This document shows, piece after piece, positions 31,635 through 42,105 of a stretch of 64,000 nucleotides of DNA. The stretch spans positions 55,542,852 through 55,606,851 of the forward strand of contig OY992538.1 of NCBI GenBank assembly GCA_963921195.1. The letters run 5' to 3'. Both the position numbers and the translations under genes were made by a program. The notes beneath the pieces were generated by a model. The model was given only the letters and a program-made list of their open reading frames with translations, had not been told where the DNA came from and ran no database searches. The stretch comes from Pegoplata infirma. Taxonomy: Eukaryota > Arthropoda > Insecta > Diptera > Anthomyiidae. Each line of letters opens with the position of its first letter. Positions within the stretch are counted from its first letter, which is position 1.

Positions 31635-33510
31635 CGAATGTTAAAAATTTTATTAATCTTTACAAAGGAATCAAAGTATTTTGATTTGGATTGGATATTT
31701 TATTTTAATACAAATTTATTTCCACGGTTAATATTTTTCAGAACAGAAAATATTTTTATTATTTTGAACATAAGTAGTTCATAGTGAAAAAAGTCTCATA
31801 ATTTTTCAAAAGGGAAAGTCTCAAATCCTTAAAATTATTATATTCTCTATTATCTATAATCTATTATCAAAGAAAAATTTTAACACGGAATGTATTAAAC
31901 TGAGATTTGCCAAGTTGGCCCCAGTGTTTTTGTTAACTTGACCCTACGTATGTGGATCATTCTCCCATCAGACCTTTAAGTTATCAGGAAGGAGAAAAGT
32001 AAAAAAACAAAATAATGTTATGTATTCATATCTGAATTATTTTGATTTAATGCCTTTTAATTAAAACCACCATGATATTTAGTTGTCCAAACCTAATGGT
32101 TCTTTTTGGTCTATAAATCTTATGTTTAAATTTTTAGCCAAATCTGACAGAATTAACCTGTGCCTTTGGTGGTTAAATTTTTGGCCCAAAAAAAAAATTT
32201 GCCATACAAACTAAATTTTTTTTTTTTTTCAACTTGTTAATTTATTTATTTTTTTAATAACGCTTTACTTGATTAAGCTTAATAATGACTAAAAATTTCA
32301 TTTTGGAGGGATAACCCCTTCCGCTTCAAAACTTGCTTGGAAAAAAAATGTCGGTTGTTGGATTCCTACTTACTCTAAGAATTTTTAATTTTTTTTTTTT
32401 CTAAATTTTGACTTGAAAGGATTTTAGCTAAGATGTATTGACATAAAAATATTATTCTTATCTGTGGCATCTTTATCGTGTTCTTAAATGTATCAAAAAA
32501 TCATATAAAATGCGTTTTCACTTTTTTCAAATTTTATGTATTGTCAAAAAAAATAAATTTTGTAGATTGCCTGGCAAATTATCATTCGTTTTGGTGTAAA
32601 AGCTATATGTTAAAATTTTTAGCCAAATCGGACAATTTTAACCCGTGCCTCTGAGTGGTTTAAATTTTTTGTGAAATTAAAAAAAAAATAAAATTTAGGG
32701 TTAAACTTTTACACTTCAGCGGCACATGTTAAAATTGTCCGATTTGGATAAAAACTTAAATATAGAGTTCTTAGGCAAAAAGCAAATTGCCTAGCATTTG
32801 ACGAAATTCGACAAAAGGCATTTTTTGTGAAAATAAAATGTGAGAAAGGTAAAAAGAGAATTTTTTGCTATATTTTAGAACGTGATACAGACGTTACAGA
32901 AAGAAATAAGATTTTTGTGTTGATATGTATCATTAAGAGCAACATCTCAAAGAAAAATTCTTTCGAGTCAAAAGTTTTGACTCGAAACTAAATAAATTTT
33001 TTTTAATTTTTTGGAGTATGACTGCAACGGCCTCAAATTTTTTTTCGGAGTCAATTTTGAAACGTTTATTCCACGAAAATTAAAGTAAAGTAAAATAATA
33101 ATTAAAAAAAAAATCGAAAAATATGTTGTTTGGTTTGTATGGAAAAAACGGTCTAGTTTTGTCCGATTTGGCTAAAAATTTAAACATAGAGTTTTTAGAC
33201 CAAAACGAACCATAATTTGCCCGGCGATCGACAAAATTCGAAAAAAGTCATTGTTCGGGCCACCCTAATATACATAAATGTAATATCGGTAGTCAAAAGT
33301 GAATTCCATCGACATAACTGGTTTTAAACTGAAAACTTTTTTATTCAACGTTTGGCTGTAAAAACATCAATTTACAGTTAATTCTAAATCTTCTTCCAAA
33401 CAGTTGTCCCTAACATCCGGTTTTTTTAAATGTTCAAGACGTAAATGAATTCTTTCCAATAGTGTTTTTTATTTTAAATTGGAAATATCGAACCGTGAGT
33501 TTTATAGTAT
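31635..33510. repeat. Unassigned repeat interior
   Basis: A phrase meaning 'gtctataaatcttatgtttaaatttttagccaaatc' and its relatives recur at 32110, 32600, 32740 and 33170, in both orientations, so the region holds several diverged copies of one unit. No gene is seen. Confidence 0.4.
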
Positions 33511-33514
33511 ATGA

Positions 33515-34256
33515 GGTACAGATCCCTGAACAGTGAAAAAACTGAATGCCCAAGGCGTGTTAATGAACTAATTTAAAAAACTGAAAAGGCTAAGTTGTTT
33601 GTTAAAAAAAGAGCTTTCCAATGGTGCCATTCACATTAAAATCAGACTTATTGTGTCTTTTTAAAAGCGTAAAAACTGATTTTTTTTTCATATTTTGGCA
33701 TTTTCAAAAGTCCGTCTTAACCGATATAAAAACATTCTATAGCCTATAATCTAAGTTGGAATGAAAGCTTTATTATGGTTTTTATCTGATCAAAATCGGT
33801 TCAGTAGTTTCTTCAAACACCGGTGACAAAGAAAATTTTCGCGAAAAGTGCGTTTTATAATATAGTATAGATATAGATATAGATAAGGTACAGATCCCCG
33901 AACATTGGTAAAATTAAATGGCCAAGGCGTGTTAATGGACTTATTTGAAAAACTGAAAAGGCTAAGTTGTTTGTTAAAAAAAGAGCTTTCCAATGGTGCT
34001 ATTCACATTAAAATCTGAGTTATTGTGTGTTTTTAAAAGCGGAAAAACTGATTTTTTTTTTCATATTTTGGCATTTTTGAAAGTCCCCCTTAACCGATAT
34101 CAAAACATTCTATAGCCTATAATCTAAGTTGGAATGAAAACTTTATTATGATTTTTATCTGATCAAAATCGGTTAAGTAGTTTCTTCAAACACCGGTGAC
34201 AAAGAAAATTTTCGCGAAAAGTGCGTTTTATAATATAGTATAGATAAAACCATTTC
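33515..34256 (+). repeat. Tandem duplication, about 370-bp unit
   Basis: 33515-33885 and 33886-34256 are near copies. Both run from GGTACAGATCCC through 'gctaagttgtttgttaaaaa', AATCTAAGTTGGAATG and 'cgcgaaaagtgcgttttataa' to TAGTATAGAT. A short ATAGAT repeat lies between them. Confidence 0.75.
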
Positions 34257-34460
34257 TTCTTCGGTTTCTACTAGTGGAAGGCCAGAGAAAAAAAAGTATT
34301 TTTAAAAAACTTTGTACTGTATTTTTTTTGAATTGAATTGAAAATAAAAAAAAAATCTTTTTCAAAAAAATAACTTTTTTTTAAGGTACACATATCGTAA
34401 CTTTAAATGCACAAGGACGTTAGTAACATTGGTATTTTTTAATGTTTTTTGTATTGAAAG

Positions 34461-35008
34461 TAGAGATGGGCGCGTGAGTGATTTTTGACTCACACTCACT
34501 CACGATCACGACAGGAATTTATGAATCACGCACACTCACTCACGAGCATATTTTTTCTACTCACAATCACGTGAGTAAATTTAATACAACTCACACTCAC
34601 GTGCACTCACGCAAGCTTCACTCACACTCGCGTTGACTCACACTCACGAAACTCTTATTTATACAAAAAAAAAAATCAAAAACTAAAATTTCAAAAATCT
34701 TTCAAAATTTTCAGCAAAATTTAAAGTTGAGCATAATTTTACACTTTTCTTTGTTTTTTCGGGACGAAATCTTAAGTTAAGCTAAATTTTACAATTTTTT
34801 TGATGCTTTTTTGGTACGAAAGGAAATATGAAGAGTAAATAAATCACGCAAACTCACGCAAAAAAATCGACTCACGCAAAAATCTTACTCACGCTATTTT
34901 TTTCTCCATTCACACTCACTCACAATCACGTGAGTAAAATTTAATTCGGTCACACTCACGCGTGAATAACGTGAATCACGCTCTAATCTGCTCATGTGCC
35001 CATCTCTA
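34461..35008. mobile_element. hAT-type MITE with CACTCACG subterminal repeats
   Basis: Ends TAGAGATGGGCGCGTGAG and the inverse of CATGTGCCCATCTCTA, flanked by perfect 8-bp repeats ATTGAAAG (34453-34460, 35009-35016). Both halves are dense in ACTCACGCTCACG-like motifs. Relatives lie at 3955, 8245, 14771 and 36630. Confidence 0.85.
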
Positions 35009-35016
35009 ATTGAAAG

Positions 35017-35354
35017 TATTAATTTTTTTTGTTAATTGGTCCGATTTCATTTTAGGTAACGAGATATGCATGGGTAATGTGTTGTTTGATTAAAACAAGG
35101 GTATTGCAATTTTCCCCAATTGTCCTACTCAAGATAAGGCAATCTTGCTATTAATTATAAACCAATTTAAAAAAATTATATTTTTTTTCTTTATGGGAAG
35201 TGGGCGTGGCAATTGTCCAATTCCGCCCATTTTTCTACAGAAGTTGTGTTGTTAGTCATATATTAAGTACTTGTACCAAATTGCGTGACTGTACCTTTAT
35301 TTGTTAAAGAAATATGCAATTTTGATCAGCTAGAATGTTAAAACCACACACTGT
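35017..35354. other. Interior of the 5.2-kb element, right part
   Basis: No gene. A 'gaagtgggcgtggcaattgtcc' phrase resembles text at 55790-55930. Confidence 0.35.
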
Positions 35355-35770
35355 GCAGGGGGAAAAAAGTTCCCCCTTGAAGAAATAAAACGACCCCTGA
35401 AAAATACCATATTTTTACGAGTTTTTTTTTAATTTTTGCTCAACAAATGTAACATTTGTATGTCATATTATGTTCATACCCCTGCGCTTGGACCAAGGGG
35501 GTTAGGAAATTCGATTTTTTTCAGGCCGCCCCCCTTTGGGGGCGTGGTTATAGAAATTAATTTTAAATAACGATAAAAATTTAATAATTAGGCGTAAATA
35601 TCATAAAGAAATAATTTGCAAACATATAAAGCGGGGGTACAGGTGTCCCCCACCAACTCCACCGACCCCCCCCCCCCCAAAAAAAAGACGCCCCTGCGAT
35701 TTTTTTTAATTTTAAACGTGTTGGAGGGTATCAAAGATTCGGCACAGCCGAATTTAACACTCTTACTTGT
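35355..35770 (+). mobile_element. INE-1-like element, 3' half
   Basis: It continues the copy broken at 30190 with 'cagggggaaaaaagttcccc', then a C-run, and finishes with GATTCGGCACAGCCGAATT and CTTACTTGT. The next copy begins at the adjacent base. Confidence 0.75.
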
Positions 35771-36326
35771 TATACCCTCCAACCACAGTATGGGGGTATA
35801 CTCACTTTGTCATTCCGTGTGTAACGCATCGAAATATCGGTCTAGGACCCCATAAAGTATATATATTATTGATCAGTGATCCATTCTAAGACATTCTAGC
35901 GGTGTCCGTCTGTCCGTCCGTCCGTCCGTCCGTCCGTCCGTCCGTCCGTCTGTGGAAGACACGATACAGTCCAAAGTAAAAGCGCTAGACTCCTGAAATT
36001 TGGCACGAAGATGTCTCATGGTATTGGGCTGGTTAAGTTCGAACATGGGCAAAATCGGTTCAGGGGGAAAAAAGTTCCCCTCTTAAGAACTAAAAAAAAC
36101 TCTAAAAAAAGCCATTTTTTAAAGGTTTTTTGTACTTTTGCTTAGCAAACGAAACATTGTTATGTCAAAAGAAGTTCATAGTCTTGCAGTTGGATCCAGG
36201 GAGGTTGTGTCCAACCAACTTTACCCCCCCCCCCCAAAAAAAAAAAAAGACGCCCCTGTTTTTTTTTTACGTGTTGGAGGGTATAAAAGATTCGGCACAG
36301 CCGAATTTAACACTCTCACTTGTTTT
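35771..36326 (+). mobile_element. INE-1-like element with long (GTCC)n
   Basis: Complete copy from TATACCCTCCAACCACAG to the hairpin and CTCACTTGTTTT tail. Its microsatellite (about 35905-35952) has roughly nine GTCC units, the longest in the window. It lies head to tail with the preceding copy. Confidence 0.75.
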
Positions 36327-36629
36327 TTAAATAAATTATGGAAATTCATACTTTTGTTGAAATCCGCCTTTTTTCAACACCAAAGTCCAAGAAAGTCCAA
36401 ACGATATTGACAAACCTCGAACTACGATCTGTCTCTGACAATGTATTCTATTCAAATTTTTGCGACCCTGTGCGACCGTTCATAAACTTTTGATCTAGAG
36501 GCAATAAACCAAAATATGACGTTTAGAAATGCCCTAAAATGGAACTTCAACATTTTTCGATATTTTTGTTTCTATTGATTTCTAATAAAAAATGCCTCAC
36601 TTTGACAACATTGGCGTGATAACTGCTGA
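36327..36629. other. No recognisable feature
   Basis: AT-rich sequence between repeats; no gene, RNA or boundary seen. Confidence 0.35.
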
Positions 36630-36985
36630 TGGGGCACGTGAGTGAATTTTGACTCACGTTGACTCACGCTCACAAAAAAAACACATAATTTACTCCACCG
36701 TTTTTTTTCTCACACTTACTCATTATTTACGTGAGTAAACAAAACACCACCCACGTGTGACTCACGCTCACTCGTAACCCACGCTAAACATTTAAAACAC
36801 GAAAAAAATTGTAATAACTGAATCAATACAATTAAATAGTTTTGACTCACGCAAAAAAATTGCACTCACTACGAATCACTCACGCAAAAAATTGTCTCAC
36901 TCACTTATCACTCACGAACAAAAAATTTTAATCACGCTCACTTTCGATCACGAGTAATTCACGTGACCAGCGTCCATCTCTAGTG
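36630..36985. mobile_element. CACTCACG-type element, diverged
   Basis: Left GATGGGGCACGTGAGTGA, right CGTCCATCTCTA, with many ACTCACGC motifs between. Same family as 34461-35008; a target duplication is not evident. Confidence 0.55.
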
Positions 36986-37259
36986 CTGAACATTAAAGCT
37001 GGTAACGCATTTAAGCGGGCATATTTTGGCAATAGCATTTTTAATATTTTTTTACGAAATTGTAAGCTTGTAGCATTATTTGTACATTTAGGATGGCAAA
37101 TGCTTATTGGAAATAAAAAAGTTCTCTCTTAAATGAGCCACTGAATATATGAACTTTTTGACGCATTTAAAAGAGAAATGTTTTATTAAAATCTTCTGAT
37201 AAAAGCAAAAAGAGGGATTTATAAAAACTTAGAAATTTAAACATTGTAAAATTTTTTAA

Positions 37260-37960
37260 AAAGCTATGTCCTAAATTTTGGATCCGCCATTTTGATTTCA
37301 AAAAATCTGAGTTCGTATTCGTGTTGTGCAATCATTTCCTAGTGATATTTTGAAACATTAATCAATAATTTAAATATCTTGCCCGCCATATTGGATCCGC
37401 TATTTTGAATATTTGATTCTTAAATCAGATTTGGCATTCCAAAAACCATAAAAATCAGACAACATAGAAAAAAACTTAATATTTTATTTGACGCCATATT
37501 GGATCCGCCATTTTGAATTTAAAAAATCGGAGCTCATATTCGTAATTACTGACCCTAAATACATCAAAAATTACTAATTTAAGTACAATTAGCTAAGAAT
37601 TACAAAAGCATATTCGCCATATTGGATCCGCCATTTTGAATTTCAAATCTTTAATTCCAAAATCAGTTTTAATATCCGAAAAAGCATTAAAATCGAAGTT
37701 TTTGGCCAAAAGAGACAACATATAAAAAATTTTAAATTTAAATTTGTCGCCATATTGGTTCCACCATTTTGAATTTTAAAAGTCTGAGCTCATATTCGTC
37801 GTTAACGACCCCAAATGCATCGATAATGATTATATTAAATACAATAAACAAAGAATTAAAAAATCATGTCCGCCATTTTGGATCCGCCATTTTGAATTTT
37901 GAAATTTTTTTTCCAGAATCGTGATCAGCGATCCTTTAACACCCATATTCAATACCTTTT
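37260..37960 (+). repeat. Tandem repeat with GGATCCGCCATTTTGAATTT
   Basis: The phrase occurs about six times (near 37280, 37392, 37498, 37620, 37748, 37868), spaced 107-128 bp, usually preceded by CGCCATATT. Units are diverged. The phrase GGCGAATATTGGATCC-like suggests a decayed minisatellite, not coding. Confidence 0.7.
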
Positions 37961-38019
37961 TGATATATAGGTTAAGCGGTCTATTTATGGCCAAAATTCA
38001 GGGATGCTGGCCCACAGTG

Positions 38020-39600
38020 CATCACCTCAAGTTAAGGATTTCACTGCAATTAAATTTTTATAGAAAAAATTCATTTTAAATATGGATTTTTGAAAATTGA
38101 TGATATTTTTGCCATTTTTGCTCTAGCATCTCTAATTAAGCCATAAAATGCATTTAAAGTTTTTTTTAAAAAATTCATATAAAATTAATTTTTGGAAATT
38201 TTTAGGGATGATCTCCCATTTCAGTTATTTTCGATCTAGCACCTGTAGTTAAGAATTTTATTGCGATTGTAGTTTTTAATAAAAAAAAGTATTTTGGAAT
38301 TTATTTTTAGGAATTTATAGCGGTAATCCCAATTTCCGCTAGTATTTAATTGCAATTAAAGTTTTGAAAAAAAAATCGGATTTTTAATTAACAGCGATGA
38401 TCCTCCATTCTGCTATTTTCGCTCTAGCACCTATAGTTAAGGATCTCATTGTCATAAAATTAAAAAAAAAAAATCATATCACAATGTAATTGTGTAAAAC
38501 TTATAGGGATGATTCCAATTTCAGCTATTTTTGCTATAGCACCTCTAGTTAATGATTTAATTACAGTTTTTACAAAAAAAAAAAACCATATAAAAATTAA
38601 ATTTTTGGAATTTATTGCTGTGATTTTTACAACTTTTCTTTTTGAAAAAGATTTATATGACAGTATAATTTTGGGAATTTATATGGATGATAACCACTTT
38701 CAGTTAAATTTTTAGAAATTTGTAGCAGCCTAATTTTTGCTATTTTTGCTGTAGCGCCTCTAGTTAAGCCAAAAAATGAAAGCAACTTTTCTTTTTGAAA
38801 AAGATTTATATAACAGTATAATTTTGGGAACTTATAGGGATGATAACCACTTTCAATAAAAATGCAAATATTTTTTTTAGCTTATACCACCATTAGGTAA
38901 AGATATAATTAAAATTAAAATTGTTTTTTAGAAACAAATCATATAAAACAGATTTTTAAACATGTATAGTGGTGATCCCTAATTTCAGATATTTTTGCTA
39001 TTGCATCTCTAGTTGAAGCATAAAATACCAGTAAAGTTTTTTAGAAAATATTATGTAAAAATTTATTTTTAAAAATTTATGATCACTGATTTAATATTTT
39101 TTTGCTCTAGCACCACTATATAAGGATTTAATTGCAATAATTTTTTTGTAGAAAAATATCTTGTAAAAATATATTTTATGCAAATTTATAGCAATGATCC
39201 TTAATTTGGAATATTTTTATATTTTTTCTGATATTTACGCTTTTGCATCTCTAGTTAAACCATAAAATGCAAGTAATGTTTTTGGAAAAAAATTGATTTT
39301 GGAAATTTTTATCGATGATCTCCGATTTTATCTATTTTTAATTTAGTACCACTATTAAAGAATTTAATTGCATTTAAAATTTTGTAGAAAAAAATCATGT
39401 AAAAACGGATTTTAAAAAATTTATAGCGATGAATCTTAATTTGTGATATTTTTGTTCTAGCACCTTTATTTAAGCCATAAAATGCAAGCACATAAAAAAA
39501 ATCATAATAAAAAAAATCATATAAAAAAATCATATTATTAAACTAGGTTTTTAAAAATTTATAGGGATGATAACAACTTTCAGCTATTTTCGCATGATAA
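38020..39600 (+). repeat. 113-bp satellite, main array with dimer alternation
   Basis: The motif GCACCTCTAGTTAAG recurs about every 100-140 bp (for example 38126, 38239, 38428, 38541, 39004, 39106, 39245, 39347, 39461). In the right part, monomers ending 'ccataaaatgc' alternate with monomers ending 'gatttaattgc', a higher-order dimer near 226 bp. Units contain 'ggaatttatagcgatgat' and 'atttttgct'. Open frames here are repeat read-through. Confidence 0.75.
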
Positions 39601-40205
39601 TTTGATTTTTTTTTCAAACTTCACTGTATTCTAATGCCACAATTTTAAGTCAAACTTTCAAACGAGTATATCTCGAAAACGGAGCGTGTTACAAAATTTT
39701 GTATGGTTCATTTGGAATCACGAGGTCTATTTATATATAACCGATTTACATTTTGTGGAAGCAACGTAAAAGTGGATCTTAAAAGAGTGCAAAGTTAGTG
39801 TTATTTTTACTTTTCAACAGCGAATATTTCGAAAAGGGTGCTTAATTTGGATGGCATGTTTAGAAGCAGGATACCAAGATCTATTAGGATCAGTCAGTTA
39901 CATGTTTGATTGGAACATTTTTAGAGTCGAACAGTTTTATGACTAAGGACCTCGTCCTGTGTCGAGGCAAAAACAGTTTACAAGGCGAAGATAAAGGGTT
40001 TAAAAATGTGATATCGATTTCGCTATTTCCAGGTCAAAATCGCCTTAAATGGCCATAATTTTAATGTGATACCGTAATCATATAGGTGATACTTCCTTTC
40101 ATTTTTTTTTTGTGGGACGTATGTAAATTTGACTTGTTCCGAAATAAATAAAAAAAAAATACATCTAATTCAATCAATTCTTCTTAATATGAAATTCCAC
40201 ACTTG
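39601..40205. other. Intergenic sequence left of the ARL14EP-like gene
   Basis: No credible gene. 'cgagtatatctcgaaaacggagcg' and 'agcgaatatttcgaaaagg' at about 39662 and 39822 look like diverged repeats of one another. Confidence 0.35.
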
Positions 40206-40389
40206 TGGGTTTTATTTATATTTTTCATGCAAATCTTAATACATTTCTGTTTTAATAAAAATTCATAAACAAAATTGAAAAATATGAAAAGAATTAAAGT
40301 AAAATCTTAAAGTTATACGGGGGACTGATATAATTGGACAAAACCAACCAATGCCAAAATGTTTCACCATTCCTGATGTATGTATATCA

Positions 40390-40791
40390 TTACTTGGAAG
40401 GAAAGTGTTTATTACGGATAGTAGCATCCTTACCATCAAATGTTATGGATTCATAGAAAAATTTTCGATTAACACGACACTGTACGCCACACTTGGTAGA
40501 GCCACAATTTTCACATTCATACCAACAGCCGGGGCAATCATCGTCCATGCAATCGCATACATCCATACCGTTGTGACGTATATGACCATATTCATCATAA
40601 AGGCTGCGAACATTTGTTGGTGGTTTACGTTTTAATTTACGCTTTTCGCGATTGGATTTCTCCGGGTTAAAATCATCTAGAAATTTCAGTTCATCGCAGC
40701 GTTCTCTTAGTTTGCGTTCAGCATGTAATTTCCGTGGTCTTTCACGCAAAGACATACGTAGACCAGTTCCTTCAGGTTCAGTATCATCCAT
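40390..40791 (-). CDS. ARL14 effector protein-like (ARF7EP_C domain), single exon
   Basis: It encodes 133 residues. Residues 1-60 are basic and charged (RERPRKLHAERKLRERCDEL). Residues 70-115 form the ARF7EP_C domain with eight cysteines at 79, 81, 86, 89, 93, 96, 101 and 105, in the pattern C-x-C-x4-C-x2-C-x3-C-x2-C-x4-C-x3-C, followed by NRKFFYES. This arrangement is typical of ARL14EP and ARL14EP-like proteins and probably binds zinc. Human ARL14EP links the small GTPase ARL14 to myosin; nuclear roles are also reported for the family. The function of the short insect form is unknown. The ATG is the first in frame, followed by MDDTEPEG. There is no intron. The 3' flank has a TTTATT (AATAAA on the minus strand) near 40209. 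Confidence 0.9.
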   Translation of the reverse strand: MDDTEPEGTGLRMSLRERPRKLHAERKLRERCDELKFLDDFNPEKSNREKRKLKRKPPTNVRSLYDEYGHIRHNGMDVCDCMDDDCPGCWYECENCGSTKCGVQCRVNRKFFYESITFDGKDATIRNKHFPSK

Positions 40792-40971
40792 TTTTAATGT
40801 TGTTATATTTGTTAGTTTAATTTATAAAAAGTTATTTTGTTTAAATTGAAAAAAAAAATCTTCAAATGTTGTAATTTCGTGCAAAAAAAAGTATAAACAA
40901 TAAGTTTGCAGAGATGCCACTTTAACAAAATGTCATTAATTTGTTGATAGGTATTGCCAGATTAAAATAAT

Positions 40972-41191
40972 GTGCTCGATTCTCGAATACGATTTCACCA
41001 TTCACCTTGTTTTTAAAAAATTGATATTCTTTCGAATTTTAAGATTTTAAATTTTTTTTCTTGTAACAATTATAGATCCAATTAATATCTTTAATAATTA
41101 CAAGAAAAAATTTAAAAATCTTAAAATTCGGAAGAATATCAAATTTTTAAAAATTAGGCGAATGGTGAAATCGTATTCCAGAATCGGGCAC
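40972..41191. mobile_element. 220-bp foldback MITE
   Basis: The left arm (GTGCTCGATTCTCGAATACG, then TTTCACCATTC) and right arm (inverse of GTATTCCAGAATCGGGCAC) match over about 95 bp around a 30-bp loop. AATAAT-like sequence borders both sides. Confidence 0.75.
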
Positions 41192-41548
41192 AATAATTAA
41201 AACGTGGGGATTTTTTTGGGAACAACCGTTATTAACCCATTAATGGTACACGCAAAAAAACTGGGGTCAGATTGAGCAATCCTATTTGGGCAAAATTTTT
41301 TATATGGAGTTGATATCCTTTTACCAAATTTTGCTAAAATTTTGTTTGTCGATGTTAATACCCTATTCACACCTACAGTTTTAAACCGTTTTTAGCAATT
41401 ATTTTTAGCATTTTCTCTCAATATACTGTAATAGAATAAAGAAAGTGCTAAAAATATTGCTTAACTTTCGAATGCCACCAATATTTTTGAAATCGAACAC
41501 TAAATAACGAAGATATAAGCAAAAACTTAAAATTAAAAAAAAAAAATG
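41192..41548. other. AT-rich spacer
   Basis: 41246-41275 has TACACGCAAAAAAACTGG, like the end of the element at 42262-43075, so a relic of that family may be present. No gene is seen. Confidence 0.35.
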
Positions 41549-42092
41549 ATATTGATTATTATTTGACTACAGATGTAAGTAGTTTTTACTACATAAGTCA
41601 GTTGTTTTTTGTCAGTTAAAATTACTAATGGTGATTTCTTTTCTAAAAAAAAAAAATGTCTGCCTTTTTAGGGTATAAATTTTTAAAATTTTTAACTCAC
41701 GCCTTCAAAAACTTGCATTTTATTTGACTGGAATAGAACACAACATCCAGAAATACTCTGCACTGAAAACAACACAGAAAAAGTCAGCTGTTGATTAAGG
41801 CAATTTCAACCCCGTGATTTTTTATGGGGTAAAGAGTGCAACTTTTTTGCACTTTATGGGGCAGACATTTTTAGAAAAGAACACGATATTCTTTATAAGG
41901 GTTGACATTTTTTAGAAAAGAACACAAAAACATAATTTTTGGGGCGAAATGCAAAAAAAAGGCACATTTTTTTGCCAGAAAAGAAAACACCATAACATTG
42001 TTAGTTGAATTAACTGAAAAAGTAGTTGACCCCAAAATAACTTACAAAGTAGTTATTTTAACTGATATTTCAGTTGATTTTACTAACATAAT
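41549..42092 (+). mobile_element. CACTCA-ended MITE copy 7, truncated and interrupted
   Basis: Only the right half of the family is present (from 'gactacagatgtaagtag'), ending ACTAACATAATTTTT. It is split at 41628/41993 by a small element. Confidence 0.6.
41629..41992. mobile_element. 364-bp element, TGGTGTTTTCTTTTCT ends, TAA duplication
   Basis: The left end TGGTGATTTCTTTTCT and right end (inverse of AGAAAAGAAAACACCA) are inverted. TAA is present on both sides (41626-41628, 41993-41995). A 3-bp TWA duplication is typical of PIF/Harbinger MITEs. 'tttagaaaagaacac' repeats inside. Confidence 0.7.
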
Positions 42093-42105
42093 TTTTAATT
42101 ACGGC

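Larger units (their letters stand above)
30191..35354. mobile_element. 5.2-kb element with Transib-like ends inside an INE-1-like copy
   Basis: The left end CACACTGTAAGG and right end (inverse: CACAGTGTGTGG) continue as aligned inverted repeats through GGTTTTAACATT and TAGCT to about base 36. Both ends are bordered by CAGGG (30186-30190, 35355-35359), and removal rejoins 'ggaccagggggaaaaaagtt' as in other INE-1-like copies. Each heptamer is followed after 23 bp by TCAAAAT(C/T), resembling an RSS nonamer. Cargo includes the 443-bp repeat copy 2, a tandem duplication and a hAT-type MITE. No intact transposase. Confidence 0.65.
29602..38019. mobile_element. 8.4-kb element with CACTGTGGGCCA ends and 5-bp duplication
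   Basis: The left end CACTGTGGGCCAGGAT and right end (inverse of ATGCTGGCCCACAGTG) share twelve terminal bases and a GGCCA block further in. The flanks are perfect 5-bp repeats CATCA (29597-29601, 38020-38024). Removing the element restores the satellite phrase 'catcacctcaagttaagg'. CACTGTG fits the CAC(A/T)(A/G)TG terminus of Transib elements, which also make 5-bp duplications. Most of its length is later insertions. No transposase is seen. Confidence 0.6.

Noticed and set aside
36130..36410. Overlapping proline/lysine-rich frames
   Set aside because: They translate the C-run and A-run of an INE-1-like element.
40351..40635. 94-codon plus-strand frame over the ARL14EP-like gene
   Set aside because: It is antisense to a cysteine-rich domain that matches a known family; hydrophobic by composition only.
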